51,424 nucleotides of DNA from Armatimonadota bacterium (lineage in GTDB: Bacteria; Sysuimicrobiota; Sysuimicrobiia; Sysuimicrobiales; Humicultoraceae). The notes below the pieces were generated by a model that was not told where the DNA came from, did not search any database, and saw only the letters and a list, made by a program, of their open reading frames with translations. Positions 32,870-41,556 of the stretch are shown here, one piece after another (the stretch's first letter is position 1; every line of letters starts with the position of its first letter). A program made the position numbers and the translations under genes. The stretch covers positions 1 through 51,424 of the forward strand of contig VGFA01000020.1 in the NCBI GenBank assembly GCA_016869025.1. The letters are read 5' to 3'.

Positions 32870-33313
32870 CAGGATCGAGCCCGTCCGGTCCTCCGAGGGC
32901 CTGAAGGCGGCTTCCACACGCAGGCCGATCTTCGCATCGGATGCGGCCACGCCGCCCAGTCGGTGGTACATTACGGTATCGGCGCCGTCCAATCGCACCA
33001 GCGCCATCAACACAGGAGGGTCGAGCAGGGTTCCGTCCAGGGCCAGGTACGCCACTGTTACTGCCTCGATGGTGCCCGATGGCCCCACCTCAATCCAATC
33101 CGTCAGCTCGTCAAAGCACCGCTCACAGAACAGCCTTCCAGGCACGTAGGTCAAGCTGCACCGTCCGCAGCGGGTCCCGAGGATGCGGGCTTCGTCCTTC
33201 ATTGCGCGGAAGAAACGCTCGCCTGCCGGGCCGTAGGTGTAGCGGCTGGTTACGGGCATGCTCCCATACCAGGCCTGGAGGTCGTCCGCGTGCAGAGTGG
33301 GATCAAGCGGCAT
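32828..33313 (-). CDS. DUF35 OB-fold / zinc-ribbon acyl-CoA-associated protein (copy 1)
   Basis: The 161-residue protein has the DUF35 plan: an N-terminal helix with YTYGPAGERFFRAMKDEARI, a rubredoxin-like zinc ribbon CGRC-x11-CERC, then an OB-fold (IEVGPSGTIEAVTVAYLALD). These subunits associate with thiolase-fold partners and bind or bridge acyl-CoA; they are not enzymes alone. ATG 33313 follows GAGAGGATAGCC. It is the last gene of a four-gene minus-strand operon with another DUF35 and two thiolase-like proteins. Its 3' end is the source of the 46-bp repeat. Confidence 0.88.
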   Translation of the reverse strand: MPLDPTLHADDLQAWYGSMPVTSRYTYGPAGERFFRAMKDEARILGTRCGRCSLTYVPGRLFCERCFDELTDWIEVGPSGTIEAVTVAYLALDGTLLDPPVLMALVRLDGADTVMYHRLGGVAASDAKIGLRVEAAFRPSEDRTGSILDIAGFRPLGVNET

Positions 33314-33315
33314 GG

Positions 33316-33831
33316 CTATCCTCTCCTGTGCGGCTTGAAGTACCGAATGTCGGTGATGGCGCCCTGGCGTGCGCGCGCGGGCTTCCACACCGCCCGGACC
33401 CGCATGCCGATGTGCACCCGGTCCGGGGCGATCCCGCCCAGCAGGTGCATGATGCCCGCGGGCGGCGACGTGCCGTCCAGGTCAATCACCGCCGGGATCA
33501 GCGGCTCGGCAATCCGCTTCACGTCCCACGTGACGTAGCACAGCGAGAAGGTGTTCACGATTCCGACATCCGCCAGGGGCACGAAGGCGTCCATCGGAGC
33601 AAAGCACTGCTCGCAGAACGCGCGCGGCGGCACGACCGTGCGGTCGCAGCGCGCGCACCGCACCCCCAGTATCACGCCGGCCTTCAGACCATCGAGGTAC
33701 AGGCCGATGGCCAGGCCCGCGTCCCAGGTGTAGTCGGCCCGGAGCCGGTCGTGGACGGAGAGCACGCGCCCCTGCTCGATCTGTTCCTCGCTGAGGGTGG
33801 TGCCCGGGTAGGACGCGATCCGCTGGGTCAT
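33316..33831 (-). CDS. DUF35 OB-fold / zinc-ribbon protein (copy 2)
   Basis: The 171-residue paralogue of the neighbouring gene has the zinc ribbon CARC-x11-CEQC (GVRCARCDRTVVPPRAFCEQ) after an N-terminal helical hook, and the OB-fold with IVNTFSLCYVTWDV and PPAGIMHLLGGI. It probably binds the second thiolase-like protein or forms a heteromer with the first DUF35 protein. Two bases separate it from the downstream gene. The presence of two thiolase-DUF35 pairs in one operon suggests paired subunits rather than a single complex. Confidence 0.88.
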   Translation of the reverse strand: MTQRIASYPGTTLSEEQIEQGRVLSVHDRLRADYTWDAGLAIGLYLDGLKAGVILGVRCARCDRTVVPPRAFCEQCFAPMDAFVPLADVGIVNTFSLCYVTWDVKRIAEPLIPAVIDLDGTSPPAGIMHLLGGIAPDRVHIGMRVRAVWKPARARQGAITDIRYFKPHRRG

Positions 33832-33846
33832 CTCCTCACCCCTCGC

Positions 33847-35025
33847 TCACGCGGGCCGCTGCGTGCCCAGTATCGTTACTGTCCCCACCTGCATCAGGTC
33901 GCCCCATGCCTGGGCCAGGCCGCGCTCGGGCGTCCCCGGCACCTGGCGCGCCCCTGCCTCGCCGCGCAACTGCCAGAACAGCTCCGCGACCTTCATCAGG
34001 CCGGCCGCGGCTATTGGATTGCCTACCCCGAGCAGGCCGCCGGACGGGCAGACCGGCATGGCGCCCCCTCGCCCGGTCACACCCTGCGCGGTCAACTCAG
34101 GCGCCTTGCCGCGGTCGGCCAGGAGCAGCCCTTCCAGGTGGTGCAGCTCCTTGTAGTCGAACGGGTCGTAGGGCTCGACGATGTGGATCTCCTTCCGGGG
34201 CTCCCGCACGCCGGCCATCTCGTACGCCATGCGCGCGGCCCGCTCGACGTACTCCGGGTAGGCCAGATCGCGGTTTGTCCAGTAGGCGGTGTCGAGGTTC
34301 CAGCCCACGCCCTGCACCCAGACCGGCCGGTCGGTGATCCGCTCTGCCACGCCTTCGGCGGCCATGACGATGGCGACCGCGCCGTCGCTTACCGGGCTTA
34401 CGTCCAGGCGCTGCACCGGCCAGGCCAGCACCTCGGAGTTCAATACGTCTTCAACCGTTATGCTGGCTTCGCCGAGCATCGCGCACGGGTGGTCGGCGGC
34501 GTTGCGCTTGTTCTTCACCGCGACCTGCGCGATGTCGCGCTTGGAGATACCGTAGGTCTGCATGTAGCGGTTCATCTCCAGGGCGAAGATCCACAGCAGG
34601 TTAGGTTCCAGCGGGCGCTCGGTGGTGTGGTCGAAGATGGTCAGGAACGCGGCCTGGGCGTGCGGGTGGAAACTCGACATCTTCTCCTCGGCGACCACCA
34701 GCACCACGTCGAACAGGCCGCTGGCGACGTGGTACCAGCCGTGCGGCCCAAGGAACACCCCGGTTCCGCCCCCGACGTACGAGCGCATCACCGGCTTACC
34801 CCAGGCGCCACTACCGTCGGAGAGGTACTCGCCCTTCATGTGCACGCCGTCGAAGGCGTCGGGCGCGCTGCCGATGCAGACGCCGCCGACGTCTTTCAGC
34901 GTGAGCCCGCAGGAGTCCAGGGCCATCCGGGCGGCGTGCCAGGCCAGTTCTTTCGGCGTCTCCATGGCCCGCCGCACGAACCGGGTCATTCCGGCGCCCA
35001 CCACGGCGACGCGTCGCATGCTCAT
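33847..35025 (-). CDS. Thiolase-fold protein without obvious catalytic cysteine (copy 1)
   Basis: The 392-residue protein has the two-domain thiolase fold of SCP2-thiolase/lipid-transfer type: RVAVVGAGMTRFVRR at the start, SGLFDVVLVVAEEKMSS, SPVSDGAVAIVMAAEGV, and a C-terminal MPVCPSGGLLGVGNPIAAAG in which the usual GHP is GNP. The nucleophile Cys of thiolases (SCxSG before the helix) is absent. Without Cys and His it probably does not form C-C bonds by the common mechanism. ATG 35025, with GGGAGGG upstream, gives the standard length. It overlaps the other thiolase gene by four bases. Confidence 0.88.
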   Translation of the reverse strand: MSMRRVAVVGAGMTRFVRRAMETPKELAWHAARMALDSCGLTLKDVGGVCIGSAPDAFDGVHMKGEYLSDGSGAWGKPVMRSYVGGGTGVFLGPHGWYHVASGLFDVVLVVAEEKMSSFHPHAQAAFLTIFDHTTERPLEPNLLWIFALEMNRYMQTYGISKRDIAQVAVKNKRNAADHPCAMLGEASITVEDVLNSEVLAWPVQRLDVSPVSDGAVAIVMAAEGVAERITDRPVWVQGVGWNLDTAYWTNRDLAYPEYVERAARMAYEMAGVREPRKEIHIVEPYDPFDYKELHHLEGLLLADRGKAPELTAQGVTGRGGAMPVCPSGGLLGVGNPIAAAGLMKVAELFWQLRGEAGARQVPGTPERGLAQAWGDLMQVGTVTILGTQRPA

Positions 35026-36194
35026 GATTCCCTCCCGCCCAACTGGTTGCTCAGCACCGCCACGGCGCCGCTGGTCGTGGGCACCCCGCGCCAGGACTGA
35101 GCGAGCCCTGTGTAGACGTCGCCGAGCTGTCGGGATCCTGCCTGCCCCCGCAGCTGCAGCACCACTTCCAAGACGCGCGCCAGCCCGGAGGCCTCCAGCA
35201 GGTGGCCGACTCCCAGGCTCCCGCCGGATACGTTGATCGGCAGGCATCCGTCCGGGGCGGTCGCGCCTTCCACGGTCAGCGGTCCGGCCCTCCCCAGGGA
35301 GCAGAGCCCCAGCGCCTCCAGGTGCTGGAGTTCCTTGTACGCGTAGGTGTCATCCACCTCGGCGAACTGGATCTCCTCCGCCGGATTGCCGATGCCGGCC
35401 ATCTTGTACGCCATCGCCGCCGCCTGCTCCGCATACACCGCCCTGGCCCAGCTCCGGCTCTCCAGCGAGGGGCTGTCGTTGGCCCAGCCGATTCCGCGTA
35501 TCCATGCAGGACGGGGAGAGAGGCGCCCGGCTGTCTCCGCGTCTGCCAGGACGAGGACGATCGCGCCGTCGGCGTGGTCGCTGATCTCCAGCCGCGCAAG
35601 CGGCGAGGCGACCGCCTCGGAGACAAGCACGTCCTCGGTCCGGAGGTCGGCCCCGAACGCCGCGGCAGGGTTGCGCAACGCGTTGCGCCGGTTCTTCACC
35701 ACGACCGCCGCGCACTGCTCGCGCGTCGTCCCGGACTCGTGCATGTAGCGGCAGGCCTCCAGCCCGGCCACGGCGAGCGGGTTGGCCCGCAGCGGCCTGT
35801 TGAGGATCGGGTCCATCGCGTAGGCTGTGATGTGCGGGAGGGTGAGGATGTTGCTGGCTTTGCTGTGCCCTTCTACAACGACGACCCGGAACCGGCCGGT
35901 GAGGATCTGCATCGCCGCGGCGGCCAGCCCGTGCAGGCCGTCGCCGGTGATTGTGTGCACGGGTCGCTGCGCCCCGCCGATCTGGTCGGGCACGTACTCA
36001 TCGAAGATGCTGGTACCCTCGTGGAAGTCCTCGGAGACGGTCACGAAGCTGTCCACGTCGCGCCGTGGGTCCACTCCGGCATCGGCGTAGGCACGGACCG
36101 CTGCTTCGTAGATCAACTCCTTATACGACACATCAGGGGTAACCGGTCGGAAGCCCGACCAGCCTACGCCGATGATGGCGACGGGGTGCATCAT
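35022..36194 (-). CDS. Thiolase-fold protein without obvious catalytic cysteine (copy 2)
   Basis: The 390-residue protein is the first gene of the operon. It begins HPVAIIGVGWSGFRPVTPDV and has GRFRVVVVEGHSKASN, ISDHADGAIVLVLADAE, and a C-terminal SGGSLGVGHLLEASG, where GHP is GHL. The region expected to hold the nucleophile (GDGLHGLAAAAMQ) has no Cys. It resembles the first thiolase-like protein and its DUF35 partners, so the operon probably encodes a multi-subunit acyl-CoA-handling complex of unknown substrate. ATG with AGGAGGTTTCC upstream. Confidence 0.88.
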   Translation of the reverse strand: MMHPVAIIGVGWSGFRPVTPDVSYKELIYEAAVRAYADAGVDPRRDVDSFVTVSEDFHEGTSIFDEYVPDQIGGAQRPVHTITGDGLHGLAAAAMQILTGRFRVVVVEGHSKASNILTLPHITAYAMDPILNRPLRANPLAVAGLEACRYMHESGTTREQCAAVVVKNRRNALRNPAAAFGADLRTEDVLVSEAVASPLARLEISDHADGAIVLVLADAETAGRLSPRPAWIRGIGWANDSPSLESRSWARAVYAEQAAAMAYKMAGIGNPAEEIQFAEVDDTYAYKELQHLEALGLCSLGRAGPLTVEGATAPDGCLPINVSGGSLGVGHLLEASGLARVLEVVLQLRGQAGSRQLGDVYTGLAQSWRGVPTTSGAVAVLSNQLGGRES

Positions 36195-36426
36195 GGAAAC
36201 CTCCTGGCGGACTTGGGGCGGGGGCTCACTCTATGTGGCTTCTTCGCCGGCGCCGCGGTACCTTCCGTCTGGGAAGTCGGCCCGGGCCCCGGCCCCCCTC
36301 TGTAACCGGCAGGGATAGGATCCGCGTACCAAACGCAGGCACTCTTGCAAATAGTGACACCATACGCAAGAACAGACTCGTGCGGTGGGGTTACTCCCCC
36401 CCGCTGAACTCTGATACCATAGCCCC

Positions 36427-37671
36427 GTGAGTTCCTCCCGCGACGATGTGGTCGTCACCGGCCTGGGGGCCGTCACCCCCGTGGGCCTATCCGCGCCCGA
36501 GACATGGCAGGCCCTGTGTGCAGGCCGGTCCGGCGTAGGTCGCATTACGCAGTTCGACGCCTCCGCATTGCCTGTGCAGATAGCAGCCGAGGTGCGCGGG
36601 TTCGATCCCACGCGGTGCGGAGACGGCAAGATGGCCGGCCGCCTGGAACGGTTCGCGCAGTTCGCGATGGCGGCCGCTACCGAGGCGCTCGCGGACGCGG
36701 GCCTGAACCCAGGCGAGGCCGAGGCGGACCGGATCGGCGTGGTGATGAACACGGGCGGCGGCGGGGTGGGCCTGGTGGAGCGGGAGAAGGCCGTGATGGA
36801 CGCACGCGGTCCGCGCCGCGTTAGCCCGTTGTTCGTCCCGATGATGATGTCCAACATCGCCGCCTGCCAGATCTCGATCTCGCTGGGGTTTGGCGGTCCT
36901 GTCCTCACCTCGACGGCCGCGTGCGCCGCGGGTGTGCTAGCGGTGGTGGACGCGGTCCGGCTGATCCGGAATGGCGAGGCGGACGTCATCATCGCCGGCG
37001 GGTGCGAGTCGGCGCTGACTCCGCTCTCGTTCGCCGCGATGTCGAACATGCGGGCCCTTTCCAGGCGCAACGACGAGCCCGAACGGGCCAGCAGGCCCTT
37101 CGACCTGGACCGCGACGGGTTCGTCTTCGGGGAGGGAGCGGTCGCGCTGGTGCTGGAGCGTCGGGACCACGCGGAGGCCCGCGGGGCGCGGATCTACGCC
37201 GCCGTGCTGGGGGGTGCCGTTACCGCCGACGCCTACCACGTGGCCGCGCCCGATCCCGATGGCAGAGGGGCGGCGCGGGCGATGATGCGCGCTCTGCAGC
37301 AATCCGGGCTTTCCCCCGATGAAGTGGACTACATCTGCGCCCATGCCACAGCCACCGAGGTTGGCGACGTGGCCGAGGCCCGCGCGATCCGGCAGGCGCT
37401 GGGGTACCGCGCGGACCGCGTCGCGGTCAGCGCCCCGAAGTCCATGGTAGGACACCTCATGGGCGCGGCCGGCGCCCTGGGCGCGCTGGTCGCGGTCAAG
37501 GCAATCCACGAAGGCGTTGTACCTCCCACCATCAACCTCGAACGGCAGGATCCGGAGTGCGACCTGGACTGCGTGCCGAACGTGGCCCGGCGCATGGAGG
37601 TAGGGGTCGCCATGGCCAACGGATTCGGCTTCGGCGGCCAGAACATCGTAGCGCTCTTCGGCCGGGCCTGA
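36427..37671 (+). CDS. fabF: 3-oxoacyl-ACP synthase II (KAS II type)
   Basis: The 414-residue protein elongates acyl-ACP with malonyl-ACP. It has the Cys-His-His triad: Cys in TSTAACAAGVLAVVDAV, His in YICAHATATEVGD, and His in SMVGHLMGAAG. The N-terminal VVVTGLGAVTPVGLSAPETW is also typical. GTG start; there is no clear Shine-Dalgarno and the gene stands alone. The 232-base spacer before it (36195-36426) contains a CTTGC...GCAAG inverted repeat (36351-36370) and GATACCAT near 36413, possible control elements. Polyketide-synthase relatives exist; a stand-alone fatty-acid enzyme is the simplest reading. Confidence 0.9.
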   Translation: MSSSRDDVVVTGLGAVTPVGLSAPETWQALCAGRSGVGRITQFDASALPVQIAAEVRGFDPTRCGDGKMAGRLERFAQFAMAAATEALADAGLNPGEAEADRIGVVMNTGGGGVGLVEREKAVMDARGPRRVSPLFVPMMMSNIAACQISISLGFGGPVLTSTAACAAGVLAVVDAVRLIRNGEADVIIAGGCESALTPLSFAAMSNMRALSRRNDEPERASRPFDLDRDGFVFGEGAVALVLERRDHAEARGARIYAAVLGGAVTADAYHVAAPDPDGRGAARAMMRALQQSGLSPDEVDYICAHATATEVGDVAEARAIRQALGYRADRVAVSAPKSMVGHLMGAAGALGALVAVKAIHEGVVPPTINLERQDPECDLDCVPNVARRMEVGVAMANGFGFGGQNIVALFGRA

Positions 37672-37677
37672 TCCCCG

Positions 37678-37725
37678 TTGACGGACAGCCCGCAGGTCCA
37701 TTAGAATATCAGTATACGCTGATAT
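37678..37725 (+). promoter_or_regulatory. Promoter and ArsR-type operator
   Basis: TTGACG (37678-37683) and TAGAAT (37702-37707) are separated by 18 bases. The inverted repeat ATATCAG (37706-37712) - CTGATAT (37719-37725) overlaps the -10 box. This is the usual place and form of an ArsR/SmtB operator, which would block the polymerase until metal binds the regulator. Confidence 0.75.
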
Positions 37726-37740
37726 AGAGGTGGGCCCCTA

Positions 37741-38073
37741 ATGCCTGCCGCATTGACCGCCCTGGCGCTCAAGGGAAAGCTCTTCCGCGGGTTCGCCGAT
37801 CCCTCACGGCTGGCCATCCTGGAGGCACTGCGCGGCGGTCCTCAGTGCGTGTCGGAGATCGCGCGCGGCGCCGGGCTGAGCCAGCCCAACGCCTCGATGC
37901 ACCTGGCATGCCTTGAAGGATGCGGGCTCGTGACCCGGCGGCGGCAGGGGCAGTTCGTCAAGTACGCCATCGCAGATCCCATCGTCCTCGACCTGCTGCG
38001 CGGCTCCGAACGCCTGCTGGAGCGGGTCGGCGAACAGGTCTTCCGCTGCACCCGCTACGAAGGACGCCGGTAG
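37741..38073 (+). CDS. ArsR/SmtB-family metal-responsive regulator
   Basis: The 110-residue protein has the winged helix of ArsR proteins: LFRGFADPSRLAILEALRGG, ECxC-like GGPQCVSEIARGAGLSQPNA, and MHLACLEGCGLVTRRRQGQF. Candidate metal ligands are Cys36 (PQC), Cys61 and Cys65 (LACLEGC) and the C-terminal Cys in VFRCTRYE. It is predicted to repress itself and the P-type ATPase gene which begins in its stop codon, through the operator just upstream. The set of Cys residues suggests thiophilic metals such as Cd, Pb or Hg. SD GAGGTG. Confidence 0.9.
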   Translation: MPAALTALALKGKLFRGFADPSRLAILEALRGGPQCVSEIARGAGLSQPNASMHLACLEGCGLVTRRRQGQFVKYAIADPIVLDLLRGSERLLERVGEQVFRCTRYEGRR

Positions 38074-40205
38074 TGGCCGCGGCCACGGAGCGTTGCGATC
38101 TCCCTATCGCCGGCATGGACTGCGCTGACTGCGCCGCTCGGATCGAGCGTGCGCTGGGCCGGGTCGCAGGGGTCGAAAGCGCGCACGTCTCGTTGGGCAC
38201 CGGCCGCGCCACGGTCGTATTCGACCCCTTGAAGGCGTCAAAGGCGCATCTGGCGCAGGCTGTGGAGGCGCTGGGCTACAGTGTGCCGGGCTCCAGTGCT
38301 CCAGGCCTACGCGCTTCCCTCCGGGCCCGTCAAGAAGCCGCGCCCCGGCTCTTCGGGATCGCCTCCGGGCTTTTCGTGGTGGCGGTCGCCGGCGTCGTCC
38401 TGATCGGACTGGCCGTCGAGCGCCTGGGGCTGATCGAGGCGGCGTCCCGTCTGGTTCCTGCGCCGGTCGCGCTTGCCGCGGTGCTGGTAGGCGGCCTTCC
38501 GGTCTTCCGCAAGGTCTTCCTGGCAGTCCGCGCCCGAAGCGTAACCCCTCACGCCCTGATGACGCTGGGCATCGCAGGAGCCCTGATCATCGGAGAGTAC
38601 GGTGCGGCCGCGGTCATCGTCTTCTTCATGCGCTTCGCCGACTTCCTCGACGCCTACACCGCGGGCCGCGCCCGGCAGGCGATCCAGGAACTGGTGGCGC
38701 AGCAGCCCCTCGAGGCTCGGATCATCCGCGACGGCATCGAGATTGACGTGCCCGCCTCCGAGGTCGGCGCCGGTGAGATCGTCCTGGTCAAACCGGGCGA
38801 GCGGATCCCGGTTGACGGCACGATTATCTCCGGGCGGGCCTCGATCAACCAGGCCCCGATCACCGGCGAGGCCATGCCAGTAGAGAGGACCGAGGGACAG
38901 GCCGTGCTCGCCGCCACGATCAGTCTGGATGGCGCGCTCCGGATCCGCGCCGAGCACGTGGGCGCCGACAGCACCTTTGGCCGCATCGTGCGGCTGGTGG
39001 AAGAAGCCGAAGCCCACAAGAGTGGTGCGCAGCGTCTGGCCGACCGCGTCACCGCGTACTACATCCCGGTCGTGACTGTGGCGGCCGCGGCAGCATGGCT
39101 GATCGGCGGCTCGGCAAGCGCCGGGGTGGCCGTGCTCGTCGTCTCGTGTTCGTGCGGGATAGCGCTGGCGACCCCGGTCGCGGTGGTCGCGGCTGTCGGA
39201 AGCGCCGCCCGGCGAGGCATCCTCGTCAAGGGCGGGACCGCGCTGGAGGGCCTGGCGCGGGCGGAGATCCTGCTGCTGGACAAGACCGGGACCCTGACCG
39301 TGGGCAGGCCGCAGGTGACCCGCGTCCGTCCAGATGGAAGCCGCACCACCGCCGAGGTGCTGGCAGTCGCCGCCATCGCCGAGCGCTACTCCGAACACCC
39401 AGCGGCCGCGGCGGTGATGGCCGCGGCCCCACAGGCCGGCGGAGGAGAGGACGCGGCGCAGATCGAGGTAGCTCCTGGCCGCGGCGTGATCGTGCGCGAG
39501 CACGGCCGGCAGGTCGTGGTTGGGAGCCAGCGACTGTTCGCCGAGCGCGATCTTCCCCTGCCCGAGCGGCTGACCGACGAGGCGGCGGCGCTGGAGGCCG
39601 CCGGCCAGACGGTGCTGTTCGTCGCCGATGATGGCTGCACCGTCGGTCTCATTGCCATCGCCGACGCGCCCAGACCCGAGGTGCCCGAAGCGCTCCGGGC
39701 GCTGCGTACTCTAGGTCTGGAGCGCATCACCATGCTCACCGGCGACAACGCGCGCGCCGCCAGGGCGATCGCGGACGCTCTGGGGGTGGACCACCGGGCA
39801 GAGATGCTTCCGGAGGACAAGATCGCCGTAGTGCAGGCCTTTCAGGCCGAAGGCCGGGTGGTCGCCATGGTCGGTGACGGCATCAACGACGCCCCGGCCC
39901 TTGCCCAGGCCGACGTTGGCATCGCCATGGGCGCCACCGGGACATCGGCGGCGCTGGAGGCCGCCGATGTCGCCATCATGCGGGATGACTGGCGCCTGGT
40001 GCCGGACGCGGTACGAATCGGTCGGGAGGCGTTCGGCGTCATTCGCCAGAACCTGTACGGCACCGTTGCCTACAACTTGACGGGCATTGTGCTGGCGGCC
40101 GTCGGCCTGCTGCCTCCGGTGCTGGCCGCGGCTGCGCAGGTGATTCCCGACTTCCTGATACTGTTGAACTCGGGGCGGCTGCTGCGGTCCGGAGGGCGTG
40201 GGTGA
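38073..40205 (+). CDS. P1B-type heavy-metal ATPase with CSC motif
   Basis: The 710-residue pump has an N-terminal HMA domain (IAGMDCADCAARIERALG, CxxC metal site), eight predicted helices, and the P-type signatures: TGE in ITGEAMPVERTEG, phosphorylation motif D403KTGTLT, HP in YSEHPAAAAV, TGDN and GDGINDAPALAQADVG. In helix 6 the ion-binding motif, CPC in Zn/Cd and Cu pumps, reads CSC (Cys359, Ser360, Cys361), followed by GIALATP. Substrate therefore cannot be read from known classes; the ArsR neighbour suggests a toxic divalent metal. The GTG overlaps the arsR stop codon by one base. Confidence 0.9.
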   Translation: MAAATERCDLPIAGMDCADCAARIERALGRVAGVESAHVSLGTGRATVVFDPLKASKAHLAQAVEALGYSVPGSSAPGLRASLRARQEAAPRLFGIASGLFVVAVAGVVLIGLAVERLGLIEAASRLVPAPVALAAVLVGGLPVFRKVFLAVRARSVTPHALMTLGIAGALIIGEYGAAAVIVFFMRFADFLDAYTAGRARQAIQELVAQQPLEARIIRDGIEIDVPASEVGAGEIVLVKPGERIPVDGTIISGRASINQAPITGEAMPVERTEGQAVLAATISLDGALRIRAEHVGADSTFGRIVRLVEEAEAHKSGAQRLADRVTAYYIPVVTVAAAAAWLIGGSASAGVAVLVVSCSCGIALATPVAVVAAVGSAARRGILVKGGTALEGLARAEILLLDKTGTLTVGRPQVTRVRPDGSRTTAEVLAVAAIAERYSEHPAAAAVMAAAPQAGGGEDAAQIEVAPGRGVIVREHGRQVVVGSQRLFAERDLPLPERLTDEAAALEAAGQTVLFVADDGCTVGLIAIADAPRPEVPEALRALRTLGLERITMLTGDNARAARAIADALGVDHRAEMLPEDKIAVVQAFQAEGRVVAMVGDGINDAPALAQADVGIAMGATGTSAALEAADVAIMRDDWRLVPDAVRIGREAFGVIRQNLYGTVAYNLTGIVLAAVGLLPPVLAAAAQVIPDFLILLNSGRLLRSGGRG

Positions 40206-40256
40206 TGCGCGGTCATCGCGCAAGGAGATCCCGAAGGCCGCACCAGAAGGACCCTA

Positions 40257-40314
40257 TTGACAGAGGCGCGCCACCTGGGTCACTCTTAGAGGGCAATGTC
40301 ATCTAGACGTCTAG
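40257..40314 (+). promoter_or_regulatory. Promoter -35 box and CTAGACGTCTAG operator of the GntR operon
   Basis: TTGACA (40257-40262) is a consensus -35, but the -10 about 17 bases on (TCACTC) is poor. The 12-bp perfect palindrome CTAGACGTCTAG (40303-40314) lies over the first codons. It resembles the GntR/HutC operator type (core TCTAGAC). The regulator could repress its own transcription here. Confidence 0.5.
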
Positions 40315-41015
40315 TGCGGCCTGCGATCAACCCCCACTCCCGCGTTCCCAAGTACCTTCAGCTCAAAGCAGAGTTCATGCGCGAGATTCAGGAGGGACGC
40401 TGGACTGAGGGTGCACGGTTCGCGTCTGATCAAGAGCTGACCTCGCAGCTTGGGGTAAGCAGGATGACGGTGCGACAGGCCGTCGCCGAACTGGTCAACG
40501 ACGGCTTCCTCCGCCGCGATCACGGGAAGGGCACCTTCGTCACGCGGCCCCGCGCCCTCCGGCGGTTCTGGACGGTGATCTCCTTCACCGAGGAGATGAG
40601 GTCCCGGGGGCTGGAGGTCCAGAACAGGCTGCTCGGCGTCCGGCGCGTGATCCCATCCGGCCGTATCCAGAAGGCGCTGCGCCTGCGGCCGGGGGAGCGC
40701 GTGCTGCAGATCCGGCGCATCCGCGCTGTGCACGGCCAGCCCATCGCCTACAACGTTTCCAACATTCCGGTGTCCCGCTGCCCCGATCTGGACCGTTGCA
40801 ACCTCGAGGAAGACTCGCTCTACCTCATCATCCAGAACCGGTACGGCTATCGGATAACGCGCGGCGACCGGGCCTACCGCGCCGCCAAACCCAGCCGGGC
40901 AGAGGCCGCGCTACTGGGGGTTGCGCCGGGCGACCAGGTGCTGGTCGTGGAAGGCACGACGTTCGTGGACCGGGAGATCCCGATAGACTACTGCTACGAG
41001 GTCTACCGTGAATAG
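40296..41015 (+). CDS. GntR-family regulator with UTRA domain (HutC type)
   Basis: The 239-residue protein has a GntR winged helix in residues 14-85 (PKYLQLKAEFMREIQEGRWT, FASDQELTSQLGVSRMTVRQ, ELVNDGFLRRDHGKGTFVTR). A C-terminal UTRA effector domain follows (LRLRPGERVLQIRRIRAVHG, VEGTTFVDREIPIDYCYEVY). Such regulators bind small sugars, amino-sugars, phosphonates or histidine catabolites. It is probably the repressor of the ABC importer genes that follow. GTG 40314 is an alternative start which would exclude the operator from the coding region. Confidence 0.88.
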   Translation: MSSRRLVRPAINPHSRVPKYLQLKAEFMREIQEGRWTEGARFASDQELTSQLGVSRMTVRQAVAELVNDGFLRRDHGKGTFVTRPRALRRFWTVISFTEEMRSRGLEVQNRLLGVRRVIPSGRIQKALRLRPGERVLQIRRIRAVHGQPIAYNVSNIPVSRCPDLDRCNLEEDSLYLIIQNRYGYRITRGDRAYRAAKPSRAEAALLGVAPGDQVLVVEGTTFVDREIPIDYCYEVYRE

Positions 41016-41556
41016 GCCGCTGCGGATCGGCGTGATAGGCGAGCAGGACGCCACTCCGGCGCTTGTTGCCGCGGCCGAGGAAGTCGGCAGGGAGGTCGCC
41101 CGCAGGGGGGGCGTGGTTGTCTGCGGCGGGATGGGAGGGGTGATGGCCGGCGCGGCGCGGGGTGCGGCCCGCGAGGGTGGCGTCGTTATCGGCATCCTCC
41201 CTGGGTCAACCGCCGACGGAGGCAGCCCCCACGTGACCATACCCATCATCACGGGCATGGGCGAGGGGCGCAACGTCCTGATCGCGCGTACGGCGGAGGC
41301 GGTGATCGCGATCGGCGGCGCCTTCGGAACGCTTTCGGAGATCGCATACGCGCTCAAGATGGGAGTCCCGGTGGTGGGTTATCAGACATGGGTGCTCCAG
41401 CGGGCCGGGCTGCAGGCCGATCCCATCTGGCGCGTGGACAGACCCATTGAGGCAGTGGCACTTGCCTGGGAGGCGGCCGTCGAGCGCCGGCGCGCGCTGG
41501 AGGGCATCGTGTCTCACGAAGCACGTTCCCCAACGGGGAGGAGGGAAGAACCATGA
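41008..41556 (+). CDS. TIGR00725-type Rossmann nucleotide-binding protein (LOG-like)
   Basis: The 182-residue protein has a LOG/DprA-like Rossmann fold of the TIGR00725 family: RIGVIGEQDATPALVAAAEE, GVVVCGGMGGVMAGAARGAA, GEGRNVLIARTAEAVIAIGG and AFGTLSEIA. The PGGxGTxxE motif of cytokinin-activating LOG proteins is GGAFGTLSE. The substrate is not known. It overlaps the GntR gene by eight bases and starts an ABC-importer block, so a role in metabolising the imported compound is conceivable. Confidence 0.85.
   Translation: MNRPLRIGVIGEQDATPALVAAAEEVGREVARRGGVVVCGGMGGVMAGAARGAAREGGVVIGILPGSTADGGSPHVTIPIITGMGEGRNVLIARTAEAVIAIGGAFGTLSEIAYALKMGVPVVGYQTWVLQRAGLQADPIWRVDRPIEAVALAWEAAVERRRALEGIVSHEARSPTGRREEP

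Noticed and set aside
32941-35100. Long plus-strand reading frame of 719 codons
   Set aside because: It lies antisense to the thiolase and DUF35 genes, is rich in Arg, His, Gly and Pro, and has no recognisable domain; high-GC shadow.
36351-36426. Promoter/operator upstream of fabF
   Set aside because: A CTTGC...GCAAG inverted repeat and GATACCAT are visible, but -35 spacing is poor and no FapR-type consensus is clear, so it is only mentioned in the gene entry.
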